The position numbers were made by a program, and so were the translations under genes. The notes under the pieces are model-generated. The model was given only the letters and a program-made list of their open reading frames with translations. It was not told the origin of the DNA and did no database searches. This document shows positions 8,512 to 18,129 of a stretch of 64,000 nucleotides of DNA, one piece after another; the stretch's first letter is position 1, and each line of letters opens with the position of its first letter. The stretch comes from Bacteriovoracaceae bacterium UBA7317 (GTDB lineage Bacteria; Bdellovibrionota; Bacteriovoracia; Bacteriovoracales; Bacteriovoracaceae): positions 23,148 to 87,147 of the forward strand of contig DKQD01000120.1 of assembly GCA_002474345.1 (NCBI GenBank), in the 5' to 3' direction.

Positions 8512-9327
8512 TTAAAAACAAAAGGTCTTCACTTTTTCTCTATAAACGGCCACGAGCTCGCTATCATCTTCATCATTAGGGTGAAAAGAGGGTCTAAAAT
8601 AATAGAAGTAACTTTTAAAGAAAAGGGGGGAGCTTTTAATAAGATGCGCAGAAAAACAGAGTAATTCTTTAAAAAATTTTAAGGAAACATTTGATTTATC
8701 TGACCACAAAAAGCAAAACATTAATTGGAAAATAACTATTAAAAAAACCATGGAAACTTGAATAAAAGAGTATGCTCTCAACCAAAAAGGACCATCGATC
8801 TCCTTATATAAATTAAAGGCCACACTCTTATGTTCTAGCTCTTCTAATGCGTGGTAGTACCAAATTTTTTTATACTCAAATGAAACACCTTCAAGCCATT
8901 TCACATCTCTCAAAATATGCCGGGCAAGGATTGTAGTAAGGTGCTCAGAAGCGACGGTTAAGGCCAATGCAAACCTTGGACTCAAGTACTTATTTCCCAA
9001 CTCCATAAAGACCTTAAAAGGATAAATTAATCGATCCACGGAGTATCCACTCTCTTTTAAGTTCCGGTTAAACCACAAATCATGTTCCTGAAAATGCTTG
9101 GTTTCTTGATAAATAAAGTGCTTAACACTTTTTTTTAAATCAAGGCACTTAATGCTTTCTTGGTTAAGCTTCATACTTTTAATAAAAAACAGCTCACCCA
9201 CTGGCAACAATAAGCTTAGTGAATTAAAAAAGTGGTTGAAAAACCTATTTTGTTTCCACCAATTTTTGGGCATAGAAGAAGGCTTTTTTATTAAAACCCT
9301 CTTCTCTTGAAGATGAGTCGTTTCCAT
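8512..9327 (-). CDS. Metal-dependent hydrolase (PF10118-like) family protein
   Basis: A 271-residue helical protein matching the PF10118 'predicted metal-dependent hydrolase' family. Conserved acidic and histidine motifs are visible: a F-I-x-x-E-x-x-H-x-x-x-H pattern near residues 91-101, S-E-H-L-T-T near 147, and WYYHALEELEHKSVAFNLY near 177-195. The last is a carboxylate/histidine pair of the kind seen in di-iron helical bundles. A hydrophobic segment at about 210-228 suggests membrane association. The substrate is unknown in the family. The ribosome site is weak. It ends 7 bases from the convergent carbonic anhydrase gene. Confidence 0.75.
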   Translation of the reverse strand: METTHLQEKRVLIKKPSSMPKNWWKQNRFFNHFFNSLSLLLPVGELFFIKSMKLNQESIKCLDLKKSVKHFIYQETKHFQEHDLWFNRNLKESGYSVDRLIYPFKVFMELGNKYLSPRFALALTVASEHLTTILARHILRDVKWLEGVSFEYKKIWYYHALEELEHKSVAFNLYKEIDGPFWLRAYSFIQVSMVFLIVIFQLMFCFLWSDKSNVSLKFFKELLCFSAHLIKSSPLFFKSYFYYFRPSFHPNDEDDSELVAVYREKVKTFCF

Positions 9328-9459
9328 TTTTATTGGCCCTGTCTTGCAAACTATTGAAAATACTGAGTTATGATTACCATATTAAAGTCAAAGAATATGC
9401 CTTTTGACAATTTCTTGGTATATTTTATAGGCTTTTAGACCAAAAATGGTCATTTGAAG

Positions 9460-10302
9460 TTATTTGGATAGACCAAATAGACTCAGGTTAAGCTGATAGA
9501 CTTTATCTTTATACTTGCCTTTTGAAGTCACTTTGTTGACGTCTCTAATGAGACTCTTCATTTTCTTGATTATTTCTGGAAGCTTTTCACTATCAACGGC
9601 GAAAGTTAGAGCACTTAATTCCCGTAACTCATAGACAGGTGAATCTTCCAAAGATTCTTTGGTTAAATCAATCATGCTCTTGTGATAGTTAAATTTAGCA
9701 TCATTTAAAATATTATCATCAACTGTTTCAAGAGAAGCATTTATCTTAACGTAACCTTTTGAAGGGTCTTTTTTTATAAGCCCTAACTTTTTTAGAAGAG
9801 TCAAAGACTCCTTAACATCTTCTTCAGTAACACCACCTTTTAGCTTATCCGCAATAAGTTTCGCGCTATGGCAGTTATTTTTTGTATCTAAAAACTCATA
9901 AATTGCCACAGCATACCACTTCGATAAAAAAGCATGCTGATTATAACCCAGCTTATAGACATCAAATTTTTCAGACCTTAAAAAAAGGAGTCTTTGGAAG
10001 TATTCAGACCTCAATTCCTGATCGGTGCTTTGATTGTAAAGAACAAGGTTTTCAAAGTACTTTTTTTCATTTCCTTTTAGGGATAGGCCTTTAACAAATT
10101 TCGGTATGGATTTCTGAGTTAAGTTCCTTTTACCGTGCATAATCATATTAAGGTAGGAAGTGGAACTAATTCCAGCTTTATTGCAAAAAACTCTATAACT
10201 GTATCTTGAGTTTAATGACTTTTTATATTCGTAGAAAGCTTTTAAAAAATCACGGTAATTATCAAATGCGAAAATATTAATTTGTGTTTCGTTTTTACTC
10301 AT
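9460..10302 (-). CDS. TIGR02147 family protein
   Basis: A 280-residue cytoplasmic protein of the TIGR02147 family, known mainly from Bdellovibrionota and Fibrobacter. It opens with the characteristic F-x-N-Y-R-D-F-L-K-A-F-Y-E-Y-K-K block, then a helix-turn-helix-like segment (Y-R-V-F-C-N-K-A-G-I-S-S-x-S-Y-L-N, about 36-55) and G-K-R-N-L-T. A second winged-helix-like region lies near 150-200 (LTLLKKLGLIKKD). Function is unknown; DNA binding is plausible. An AAGGA ribosome site lies upstream of the ATG. Members often occur in many copies per genome; only one is here. Confidence 0.88.
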   Translation of the reverse strand: MSKNETQINIFAFDNYRDFLKAFYEYKKSLNSRYSYRVFCNKAGISSTSYLNMIMHGKRNLTQKSIPKFVKGLSLKGNEKKYFENLVLYNQSTDQELRSEYFQRLLFLRSEKFDVYKLGYNQHAFLSKWYAVAIYEFLDTKNNCHSAKLIADKLKGGVTEEDVKESLTLLKKLGLIKKDPSKGYVKINASLETVDDNILNDAKFNYHKSMIDLTKESLEDSPVYELRELSALTFAVDSEKLPEIIKKMKSLIRDVNKVTSKGKYKDKVYQLNLSLFGLSK

Positions 10303-10476
10303 CTCAAAGGCGTCCTTTCCCTTTTGATCATATTACATCTATTACTGCAATTATAACCCAATTCATTTTTAAAAAATAGATTCATCTCTTTTCTTTAGGT
10401 TTAATGGATGCTTAGCAGGTATTTTACAAAGCTTACGAAGCATCTTAATTGACTAATTATTGACCAGAAAATTTAA

Positions 10477-10899
10477 TTAATTGAGGTTTTTATCAACTGC
10501 ATCTAAGATTATTTTTTTGATGTCTTCTTTAGTACCATCAATAAAATTAGAGTCAACCCTTTTGGATATGACATCAAAAAAAACATGGCTGAATACCTGA
10601 AAAACACCTTGAGTATTACCCAATAGCTTCTCTTCTTCCTCAGATAAATCCGAAAACTCTAACTCTCCTTCAGAGGCATCAATTCCGTTAAAGAGTCCTT
10701 CCAATCCACTCCTTATCGCATCTTCAGTTGATAAGTTTCCACAACGAACTCTATAACTTGATATTTCCATCATAAACTTCAAGACATTTTTACGGGCCTG
10801 ATTTTCATCACCATAAACCCCCTTATCTATATCACTATTTAATTCCCCAAATAAGCTTATTATGTGATCCTTAAGACGGGCCTTTTCCTTTTTAAACAT
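10477..10899 (-). CDS. Hypothetical acidic protein
   Basis: I do not recognise this 140-residue soluble protein. It is acidic in the middle (GELEFSDLSEEEEKLLG, about 78-94), with helical segments on either side and no signal peptide or membrane segment. A good AAGGAAAA ribosome site precedes the ATG. It lies 175 bases upstream of the TIGR02147 gene on the same strand; co-transcription is possible. Confidence 0.55.
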   Translation of the reverse strand: MFKKEKARLKDHIISLFGELNSDIDKGVYGDENQARKNVLKFMMEISSYRVRCGNLSTEDAIRSGLEGLFNGIDASEGELEFSDLSEEEEKLLGNTQGVFQVFSHVFFDVISKRVDSNFIDGTKEDIKKIILDAVDKNLN

Positions 10900-11184
10900 C
10901 TCTTTTTCCTTTTATGTCTATTTGGTCATTGATTAAACATTCGGTAAAAAAACTAAAACCTGTAATTAAATAGGGCTTTTATAACTAGGAAAATAAACTT
11001 ACTTTAGACAAGAGTTATCAATTCTTCCTCCCTTTTATTTTCAATTTACCATTAAATATGTAAGTAACTGTTTTTACTCTTTTTAAATCTTTACTCCTTT
11101 TTCTCCTTGGAATAAAAGAAAATCAATTTTGTTAAATTGATAAAATGAAAGTAAATAAAGTTAAGAGAAGCTTAGGGGTTACAA
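10900..11184. other. AT-rich divergent intergenic region
   Basis: About 285 bases between divergent small genes. I see no gene longer than about 20 codons and no clear hairpin. It presumably holds promoters for both sides. Confidence 0.5.
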
Positions 11185-11388
11185 ATGGATTTCATTAAAG
11201 TAAAGGGTCAAAGTACTAATCTAAGAGATGCTCTCTATCTTTTTGATGTTGGCGAATTAACTGAAAAAGAAACATACAGTATGTTTCAAGATATTATCAA
11301 TAAGGGTCTAGTTGAAAACTTACCTCTTCCCTTTCAAAATGCAGCAAGCGTTTTTATTCAATGTGGAATATGCAAAAAAGCTCTTTAA
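11185..11388 (+). CDS. Small DUF7417-like protein
   Basis: A 67-residue protein. The pattern F-D-x-G-E-L-T-E-x-E-x-x-x-M-F-Q-D-I-I-x-x-G-L-V followed by a short aromatic/proline linker and A-x-V-F-I-Q-x-G-I-C resembles small phage-associated proteins (DUF7417 type), where the end usually reads as an A-L-I-x-x-G-x-C motif. Function is unknown. No phage genes surround it here. It is preceded by AGGGG about 6 bases before the ATG and converges with the LRV-like gene. Confidence 0.6.
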   Translation: MDFIKVKGQSTNLRDALYLFDVGELTEKETYSMFQDIINKGLVENLPLPFQNAASVFIQCGICKKAL

Positions 11389-11414
11389 CCAATTAACTAA
11401 GAATAAAAAGCTTT

Positions 11415-11687
11415 TTAATTTCTATTTTTATTTTTAAGACCTCTGCTATTTAAATTATAACTTGCGGTCCTTTGGACAAGCTCTGAATGGTCTTTTTTTA
11501 ACTCCATCAAAATAACTTCCGGCGTATTACGGTTTATTCCTACCAAGGCCCTTACTTTTTCCGATGAATCAAAGGCCAATTTTAAAAGAGTTTCTGCCGA
11601 AGTATCACTATCTAAGGCCATAGTTTCTTTTTCTCTGTCAGTGAGAACAACCTTTTCTCTTTGGTATAAAGTCGATTCTTTAGTCAT
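11415..11687 (-). CDS. Small protein with leucine-rich-repeat-variant (LRV/HEAT-like) repeats
   Basis: A 90-residue protein with two to three degenerate repeats of the type 'T-S-A-E-T-L-L-K-L-A-F-D-S-S-E-K-V-R-A-L-V' then 'N-T-P-E-V-I-L-M-E-L-K-K-D-H-S-E-L-V-Q'. This is the pattern of LRV/HEAT-like alpha solenoids with N-x-x-T-P-x-x-x-L-x-x-L-x-x-D spacing. It is probably a protein-protein contact module. The ATG at 11687 is preferred over the GTG at 11690 because of spacing from AAAGGAAA. Confidence 0.6.
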   Translation of the reverse strand: MTKESTLYQREKVVLTDREKETMALDSDTSAETLLKLAFDSSEKVRALVGINRNTPEVILMELKKDHSELVQRTASYNLNSRGLKNKNRN

Positions 11688-11828
11688 CACATTTTCCTTT
11701 AGAGTTTAAATTTATATAGGAATGAGAACTATATCGGACTTCTTCATTCGACCTTTATTCAAATTAAGTGACCATTTAAATTTCTTATGATTAAAAGAAT
11801 TTTAAAGGAAAAATATTTAGACTTTTAG

Positions 11829-14219
11829 CTAGGGACCATACCAGATAGGAGAGCTCCAGGCCCTTTCGTAGATAAAGGGAGTATAAGTTCCGAATTGAGT
11901 TTTTTCCCATACCTTTGGGTTTTTATGGGCCACATTAATATGACGGCAGCAACCTCTAAACCCTTTAGGAATTTTCTTCTGGAGTCTTCTTTTGGAGCAT
12001 GATTTTAAAAAGTAATCTGTAGGAGTTAGTTTCGGATGACTATTTTTGACGTATCCAACGCATTGATGCCAAGACCATCTGCAAACAGGTTTTTCAATAA
12101 CCCTTGCATAATAGAAGGCCCTTTCCTTTGGATTAAAATCTGGGTCTTTCCAAAAGCCACATAGTTCACTATGGCCTTTTTGAACCTCTTCACAGCTATT
12201 TAAGTTATACCTTTCATTCTTCTTGCCAACTCCAGAAATATCGTAGACTTTTTCGTGGGTTTTACCTGACTCATCAACCCAGCCCTTTATAACTTGAATG
12301 ACTTTTAGAGGTGTGCTTTTTTCTCTCAAATCCTCTCGAAGCTCTCCTGCATTCTCCTGCTCTTCAGGACTAAACCCTGGATCCTTTAGTGCCGCTAATA
12401 AGAAAGTTGGGGACCTCTTAACTCTCCCTTTTAACGGTGGAAGGTCACTTCCCATTGGAACTCCTTTCTCGTAACCCACACGGACGAAATCACCTCCATT
12501 TAGGGCCACTTGGTTTGGAGAAAACTTAACATTCTCACAGAGCTTACTGGCCTCTTTTCTTGTAAAGCCCCATCCTCCAAAAAAGCGTAAGGCGATTCTA
12601 GTCCCACTTGTTCCATATGTTTCCTTTCTTCTTAAAGCATCAAAAATATAATCCCTAGAGTTTTCCTCACTCCAAACAACGGCTAACCCTCCTGGACCAT
12701 AAGACATAAAGTCAGCTAAACCTTTTTGCTGAGTCTCGATAGGAAATCCATCTTGGGCCATTTTTATAGAAGCTTTTCCCTTGTCCTGATTGGAAGCTCC
12801 AGCTCCTCCATGCCCCTTAAAGTTTATTTCATTTGTGGCACCCGGAGCACCTATATGGGTGTCTGTACTCCCAATGAAACCGTATTTAAAGGGATTTACT
12901 TCAAGTTTATCTTTTAATTGAAGGCCTCTTTTTAAGGCATCTCTTATAAAGTTTGATTTCTTTGGATAGGTTGAGTACCAAGAAAATAGGAAAGGTACAT
13001 CTCCCAACAACCATTTTTCAAACATATTTTCTTTATCAGCAGTCAAATTATTGTAAGGCATTTTTTCAAACTGACAAAATTCATCAGGGTTGTTCACTAC
13101 GGGCTTTTGGCGGAACATTGATCCCGCTTTGTAATAATGGCATTCTGAATCACCTTTATGCTGGAATACTTCAATTAAGGGTTCCAATCGTGCCCTTTTT
13201 AGGGCGTACTTTTTAGTGAAGTCTTTTTGATTTTCGCCTTCTTTATTAAAAAAATTCCTCACTTTTCTTTCAAACATTCTGGCATTGCTCATATTTGAAT
13301 TATGGGGAATCGCCAAAACATCACAGCCCTCCCCTTCTTTATTTTTGAGCTTTTTATTTTCGATGCAATTTTTAATCAACTCATCCCATAAAGCTTCTGG
13401 ATGCTTGGCATCCATCGCTGAAACAGGTGAACTCGGAACACGATTATTTCTAAAAAGGACATTCCGGTGTAAATTCCAAGAAAGTGGTGAAAGAGTATAC
13501 TCGTAACCAATAAAAGAGGTAAAATTACAATCTTCAGTTTTATCATATACAGACTCAGCTGAATCAATAACTTCCTTCCAACCAACCTTCGCCCCTTTCT
13601 TACAATATTTTGCATTTTTACCGCAAAATTTACCTCTTTTAAGAGGTTTATCATCGTGAGTGTATTGTCTCACTCTAGCTCCGCCCAAGTATTTCTCAAT
13701 AAGATTCATTCCTTTATGAGAAAAGTTTTTTCGCAATTTTTTACAGGTCTTTGATTTATAACCTTTAGACTCAAAATCGACTTCACCACAAACACGAAGC
13801 TCACCAAAAAATTCCGCATGATCGGAAACCATAGCAAAATCAAGAGGCCTACCAAGTTGAATACTGCGGGTAGGTTTTGCTTCGAACGTTGGGGCTTTAC
13901 TAGAAGTTTCTCCTGTTTTTAAAAATGTATTCTTTATATTTATTTTTCCTTCCTCAGAGATTGGAATCCAAGGATGCAGAGAAATTCTTTTACCTAAGGC
14001 AAATTGATAGGCTTGATAAGGTGTTGTTCGAGCGTCTTGAGTAGCTGCATCTAGAGACCTAGAAGTGTGTACATGTACATCACCAAACAAGGCCCTTTTA
14101 AGTGGGTTATAAGAACGGCACTCCTCTCTTTCCTCAGTGTATTTTAGCCGCCTAGAATCTGATGCCATTCCATCATTTAGATTATAAATAAGTAAAACAA
14201 ATAAAAGCAAGGCTTGCAA
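11829..14219 (-). CDS. Secreted DUF3604 family protein (PHP-like fold)
   Basis: A 796-residue protein of the DUF3604 family, related to PHP-type metal-dependent phosphoesterases. It starts with a cleavable signal (residues 1-19). The family hallmarks follow: N-P-L-K-R-A-L-F-G-D-V-H-V-H-T-S at about 41-56 with the metal-binding HxH, DFAMVSDHAEFFGE near residue 128, a GYEYTLSP block, a conserved I-P-H-N-S-N, and the TDTH and GGLAVVWSEE segments. The C-terminus is a beta-rich region common to the family. The start is a TTG, well supported by AGGAGG 5 bases upstream. It would act in the periplasm or outside; the substrate is unknown. Confidence 0.88.
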   Translation of the reverse strand: MQALLLFVLLIYNLNDGMASDSRRLKYTEEREECRSYNPLKRALFGDVHVHTSRSLDAATQDARTTPYQAYQFALGKRISLHPWIPISEEGKINIKNTFLKTGETSSKAPTFEAKPTRSIQLGRPLDFAMVSDHAEFFGELRVCGEVDFESKGYKSKTCKKLRKNFSHKGMNLIEKYLGGARVRQYTHDDKPLKRGKFCGKNAKYCKKGAKVGWKEVIDSAESVYDKTEDCNFTSFIGYEYTLSPLSWNLHRNVLFRNNRVPSSPVSAMDAKHPEALWDELIKNCIENKKLKNKEGEGCDVLAIPHNSNMSNARMFERKVRNFFNKEGENQKDFTKKYALKRARLEPLIEVFQHKGDSECHYYKAGSMFRQKPVVNNPDEFCQFEKMPYNNLTADKENMFEKWLLGDVPFLFSWYSTYPKKSNFIRDALKRGLQLKDKLEVNPFKYGFIGSTDTHIGAPGATNEINFKGHGGAGASNQDKGKASIKMAQDGFPIETQQKGLADFMSYGPGGLAVVWSEENSRDYIFDALRRKETYGTSGTRIALRFFGGWGFTRKEASKLCENVKFSPNQVALNGGDFVRVGYEKGVPMGSDLPPLKGRVKRSPTFLLAALKDPGFSPEEQENAGELREDLREKSTPLKVIQVIKGWVDESGKTHEKVYDISGVGKKNERYNLNSCEEVQKGHSELCGFWKDPDFNPKERAFYYARVIEKPVCRWSWHQCVGYVKNSHPKLTPTDYFLKSCSKRRLQKKIPKGFRGCCRHINVAHKNPKVWEKTQFGTYTPFIYERAWSSPIWYGP

Positions 14220-14335
14220 AAAATCCTCCTGTTCAAAAAAATTTATCGGAAGCCTTGAGGAATAAATTTACCAAGTATAGCAACCTTTTTTAAAAATAAA
14301 ACTTATCGATTTTCTAGATTAGGATAAAGATATCA

Positions 14336-14360
14336 TTTATTATTTATTATTTATTATTTA
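14336..14360. repeat. Three tandem 7-bp units TTTATTA
   Basis: Three perfect copies plus a partial fourth lie across the 3' end of the 14354-14842 gene and supply its stop codon. This is a simple-sequence tract prone to slippage. Confidence 0.8.
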
Positions 14361-14842
14361 AAGAAATTATAGACGCTTTTGGCAAATTTTTCTCTGCAAC
14401 TCACCATTTTGTCATAGTACTTATAAATTGTTTGGGTATGCAAATGCTTATACCTTTTTTTCCTATCAAAATATAAAATATCATTTTTACCAAGTTCTTT
14501 CACAAGGTCTAAATACTTTTTGTCGTCCATACAGGACTTGAATGCTTTATTTGCACAATCTTCAACATTGAAAATACTTTTTGGAAGACCATCTTTTTTT
14601 AACATAGGATAAAGTTGTTTAAAGTTAGGCTCATAAAGAAATTCCTTCAAATAATAGGTACATTTATTCCGTGCCTTAAAACTTGATTCCTTGCTACTAC
14701 TACTTAAATTCTTCGCCCACTGCCCTGGATTTTTTTTCCAATAATTTTTTACTCTTTTATAAAGGGCATCTATATATTTTTTATCACTATCTCCGTGGGC
14801 CGTTGATACAAAGAATAAAGGCAAAAGTATAATTAGTTTCAT
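14354..14842 (-). CDS. Small secreted cysteine-containing protein, unknown
   Basis: I do not recognise this 162-residue protein. It has a signal peptide (residues 1-17, cleavage after AHG) and a basic mature part, with five cysteines at about 61, 96, 103 and further on, which could form disulfides in the periplasm. The mature region is rich in lysine, tyrosine and predicted helix. A GTGGAG ribosome site lies 8 bases before the ATG. It is upstream of the DUF3604 gene on the same strand with a 134-base gap. Confidence 0.6.
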   Translation of the reverse strand: MKLIILLPLFFVSTAHGDSDKKYIDALYKRVKNYWKKNPGQWAKNLSSSSKESSFKARNKCTYYLKEFLYEPNFKQLYPMLKKDGLPKSIFNVEDCANKAFKSCMDDKKYLDLVKELGKNDILYFDRKKRYKHLHTQTIYKYYDKMVSCREKFAKSVYNFFK

Positions 14843-15097
14843 TTTTTGACTCCACGATTTTTTATAAATTAATCTTATAATAAAGCTTTAAAGCGGACGT
14901 TTTTTATTTTCGACCAAAATTTAAAAAAACTAATATTTTATGATGATTATTTTTACCATTAAGGCAACTACTCTAAAGTAGTTGAAACTATTCAGAAAAT
15001 AGTATCTAATTTTTGCGACAAATTTAAAGACAAAGAAAATAAAATCAACATAATATATTGCACATAAATACCTGCTTTCAAAATCATAGGTTTTCTT

Positions 15098-16015
15098 ATG
15101 CAGCTTCACAAAATAATAGTAATTCTTAGCTTTCTTTTCCTGGGTTTATTTCTAAAAAGTCTAATTCAACGGGAGACATTAAAAACAAAAACTTCTTTAA
15201 TCCTCAATAACATTATTATTTACATTTGCCTGCCCGCACTTATTTTTAAAATAATACCTACTCTTGAAGTTAAAGAGGATTCCTGGGTTTATCCACTCTC
15301 TCATTGGTTTTCCCTTTTAGTCTTAGCAGTTTTGACGTACATCGTTTCAAAGGCCTGCAAACTAGAAAGAAAAACAATAGGTTGTCTTCTTATACTCGTC
15401 CCCCTTGGAAATACTTCATTTTTGGGTTACCCGATGGTTGAAGTTTTCTTTGGAAGTAAGGCACTTCCCTACGCTATTTTATATGACCAAATGGGCTCTT
15501 TTCTCGCTCTGGCACTTTATTCTCCACTTATTTTGTTTATCTATGGCCAAGAAAAAAGTCCTTCCTTAGTTAAGCTCGTAAAAAAAATCGGTGGCTTCCT
15601 TCCCCTTTTGGCCCTTTTAGCTTCCATACTCTTTAAGGATTTTTTTTTAAAAGAGAGAATTCAAAAAATAGTTTCACTCCTATCATATGGGGTCATTCCT
15701 CTCGCAATGACAGCTTTAGGCCTTCAATTAAAAAAACCTTCAAAAGGTTTAGGAATTCCTTTAATTATAGGTCTGTCTTTTAAAATGATTCTTTCGCCTA
15801 TTATAACTTTTTTCTTTTTTAAAATATTAGGAGGATTTAATACTCCTGAAAAAGTTGTCATTTTTCAATCGGCCATGCCTCCTATGATTACAGCAGGGAT
15901 TTTGGCAAGTGAAAAGGGCCTTCAAAAAAGCTTGTGCTTAAACCTAATTTCTGTCGGACTTCTTTTTTCCTTTATTGTCCTTCCCGTCTGCTACTGTCTG
16001 TTACAGCTATTCTAA
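15098..16015 (+). CDS. AEC family transporter
   Basis: A 305-residue inner-membrane protein of the auxin efflux carrier (AEC, Mem_trans) family, with about ten hydrophobic segments in two halves. Family features include N-N-I-I-I-Y-I-C-L-P-A-L-I-F near the start, N-T-S-F-L-G-Y-P near residue 107, the Y-D-Q-M-G-S segment, and a C-terminal A-M-P-P-M-I-T-A-G motif. Bacterial members export or import small carboxylates such as malate; the substrate here is not predictable. It is followed by a terminator that overlaps the end of the convergent peptidase gene. Confidence 0.88.
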   Translation: MQLHKIIVILSFLFLGLFLKSLIQRETLKTKTSLILNNIIIYICLPALIFKIIPTLEVKEDSWVYPLSHWFSLLVLAVLTYIVSKACKLERKTIGCLLILVPLGNTSFLGYPMVEVFFGSKALPYAILYDQMGSFLALALYSPLILFIYGQEKSPSLVKLVKKIGGFLPLLALLASILFKDFFLKERIQKIVSLLSYGVIPLAMTALGLQLKKPSKGLGIPLIIGLSFKMILSPIITFFFFKILGGFNTPEKVVIFQSAMPPMITAGILASEKGLQKSLCLNLISVGLLFSFIVLPVCYCLLQLF

Positions 16016-16071
16016 AGGACATCAGTCTTTATAAAATTGGTAAGTCAATTTCTTGAGAGTTATCTTAGAAG

Positions 16072-16104
16072 ACCTTGTCCCCTATGAAGAGGACAAGGTT
16101 TTAT
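16072..16104 (+). terminator. Terminator overlapping the 3' end of the peptidase gene
   Basis: A perfect 9-bp stem ACCTTGTCC / GGACAAGGT with a 10-base loop is followed by TTTTATT on the plus strand, 56 bases after the AEC stop. The right arm lies inside the last codons of the minus-strand peptidase gene. Confidence 0.8.
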
Positions 16105-18118
16105 TAAATATTTTAAGAATAAAAGTATATTGAAGGCTTATTTCTTTAAGGGCCTCATACCGCCCGCTGGCCCCAGCGTGTCCTCCGTCTAAGTTCGTAT
16201 ACAATAGGCTATCTCTGTCATCTGTACGAAGCTTTCTTAAACGTGAAACGAATTTCATTGGCTCCCAATATGTCACTCGTGGGTCATTTAGGCCTGCCGT
16301 CAAAAGGACGTGAGGATAACTTCTTTTTTTAATATTGTCATAGGGTGAGTAAGACTTAATATAGTCATAGTATTCTTTATCTTCAGGATTCCCCCACTCT
16401 TCATATTCCATTTGTGTTAAAGGCAAACTTTTATCAAGCATGGTTGTTACTACATCCACAAATGGAACATCTCCTATAACTCCTTTATAAAGCTCAGGGC
16501 AAAGATTCATAGTTGCACATACGAGAAGCCCTCCAGCACTTCCTCCACTCAAACAAATTTCTCCTTTCTTTGTCATACCCTTCTCTATCAGGCACTCTGC
16601 AGCTGCTTGGAAATCGTAAAAGGAGTTCTTTTTATTGAAGAATTTACCATCGAGGTACCAAGGCCTTCCCAAGGTTGCACTTCCTCTTACATGAGCGATA
16701 GCATAAACGAAACCTCTTTCAACTAACGGAAGAATTTCATCGTCAAAAGAAGGATCAATATTTACACCATAAGCACCATAACCATAAAGAACTAGCGGAC
16801 TTGGCCCATTATTTCCCTTCTTTTTTAAAATGGAAATAGGTATGACCTTTCCATCGTAAGATTTGGCCCAAAGCCTTTGGCACTCAAACTGATCTGAATT
16901 AAATTGGGGTATTTTTTTTACTTTTAAAACATTCGTTTTCTTCGTGTTGATTTCATACTCTAGCGTTTGAGGCACTGTTTTTAAAGAAGAGTATTTATAG
17001 CGCACAGTCTGAGCCGCCCATTCATAATTCTCAGAAAGGTGAGCACTATAGACCTCATCAGGAAATTCAAGGGAATGAAAAAGCTCTCCATTATAGCGGT
17101 AAAAATTAATTTGATTTAAGCCTTTCACTTTTGCTTCAATAACAAAAAAATCTTTAAAAAAAGTTCCTTCATCAAGAAAACAATCATCACTTGAATTGAT
17201 CAACTCCTTTACGTTCTTTAAACTGGTATCGCCTACTGCGAAAGAAATCAGACGAAAGTTAGGGTGGGTATCATTAATGAGCATATAGAATTGGCCATCT
17301 TTATGCTCAGGAAAATATTCAACACCTCTTTTTTTAGGAAGGATGACTTGAGGTTCTTTTAGAATGTCATCGGAAGGTACATACATTGTTTCATTTGTTA
17401 CTGAACCATAGGAAGATAAGAAGAGATAATTTTGGTCACTACTTGTCTCTACGCCAGCAAAATATTCTGCATTTTCAACTTCATAAATTTTCCGCGGTTC
17501 TTCCTCTTTGCTCTGTCCCAAACTATACTGCATAACTGCATAAGGCCTTTGGCTATCATCTAGTATTGTATAAAGGACCGTCTTATTATCTTTATACCAA
17601 GATAGACCAGTATAAGCATTTTCAAGACTATCTTGAAGGAGTTCACCTGTTTTTAGATTTTTAAAAAAGAAAGTATAAACTTCTGACCCATCTGTATCGC
17701 AAGAATAGGCCATCAAATCATCATTGGGGGAAACTTCCAAACTTCCAAGAGAAAAATACTCCTTTCCTTCGGCCAATTCATTTTCATCTAAAATGATGAT
17801 TTCATCTCCATCTTTTCCCTTTTTTCTACAATGAATGGCATACTCTTTATTTTGTTCAAAACGTACGTAATAGTAATAAACACCATCTTTAGCTGGAACA
17901 CTCGACTCATTGGGTATTTTTCTTCCTTTCAGCTCTCGATAAAGCTCTTCTTTCACTTTAGAATCCAAAGCCTTAGAGACAAAGTCATTTTCCTTTTTAA
18001 GATGCTCCATAACATCTTTATCTTCCGGGTGGTTTTTCATCCAAAAAAATTCATCAACCCTTTTATCACCATGAATCTCTAACTTTTCTTCTATTTCTTT
18101 GGCCTTTGGTCCTTTCAT
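16082..18118 (-). CDS. ptrB: Oligopeptidase B (S9 family serine peptidase)
   Basis: A 678-residue cytoplasmic prolyl-oligopeptidase-family enzyme, most like oligopeptidase B, which cleaves short peptides after basic residues. An N-terminal D-E-F-F-W-M-K-N and a seven-bladed propeller region (to about 400) precede the alpha/beta hydrolase domain. That domain has GYGAYG, RGSATLGRPWY, the nucleophile elbow GGSAGG with Ser527, Asp612 in GLNDPRV and His647 in DGGHAG. ATG at 18118 is preferred over GTG at 18127 because AAAGG, overlapping the upstream stop codon, is then well spaced. It is translationally coupled to the repeat protein upstream. Confidence 0.93.
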   Translation of the reverse strand: MKGPKAKEIEEKLEIHGDKRVDEFFWMKNHPEDKDVMEHLKKENDFVSKALDSKVKEELYRELKGRKIPNESSVPAKDGVYYYYVRFEQNKEYAIHCRKKGKDGDEIIILDENELAEGKEYFSLGSLEVSPNDDLMAYSCDTDGSEVYTFFFKNLKTGELLQDSLENAYTGLSWYKDNKTVLYTILDDSQRPYAVMQYSLGQSKEEEPRKIYEVENAEYFAGVETSSDQNYLFLSSYGSVTNETMYVPSDDILKEPQVILPKKRGVEYFPEHKDGQFYMLINDTHPNFRLISFAVGDTSLKNVKELINSSDDCFLDEGTFFKDFFVIEAKVKGLNQINFYRYNGELFHSLEFPDEVYSAHLSENYEWAAQTVRYKYSSLKTVPQTLEYEINTKKTNVLKVKKIPQFNSDQFECQRLWAKSYDGKVIPISILKKKGNNGPSPLVLYGYGAYGVNIDPSFDDEILPLVERGFVYAIAHVRGSATLGRPWYLDGKFFNKKNSFYDFQAAAECLIEKGMTKKGEICLSGGSAGGLLVCATMNLCPELYKGVIGDVPFVDVVTTMLDKSLPLTQMEYEEWGNPEDKEYYDYIKSYSPYDNIKKRSYPHVLLTAGLNDPRVTYWEPMKFVSRLRKLRTDDRDSLLYTNLDGGHAGASGRYEALKEISLQYTFILKIFNKTLSSS

Positions 18119-18129
18119 ATTTGACACCT

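Noticed and set aside
11185-11690. Prophage remnant around the DUF7417-like gene
   Set aside because: No integrase, structural or lysis gene and no attachment-like repeat is present.
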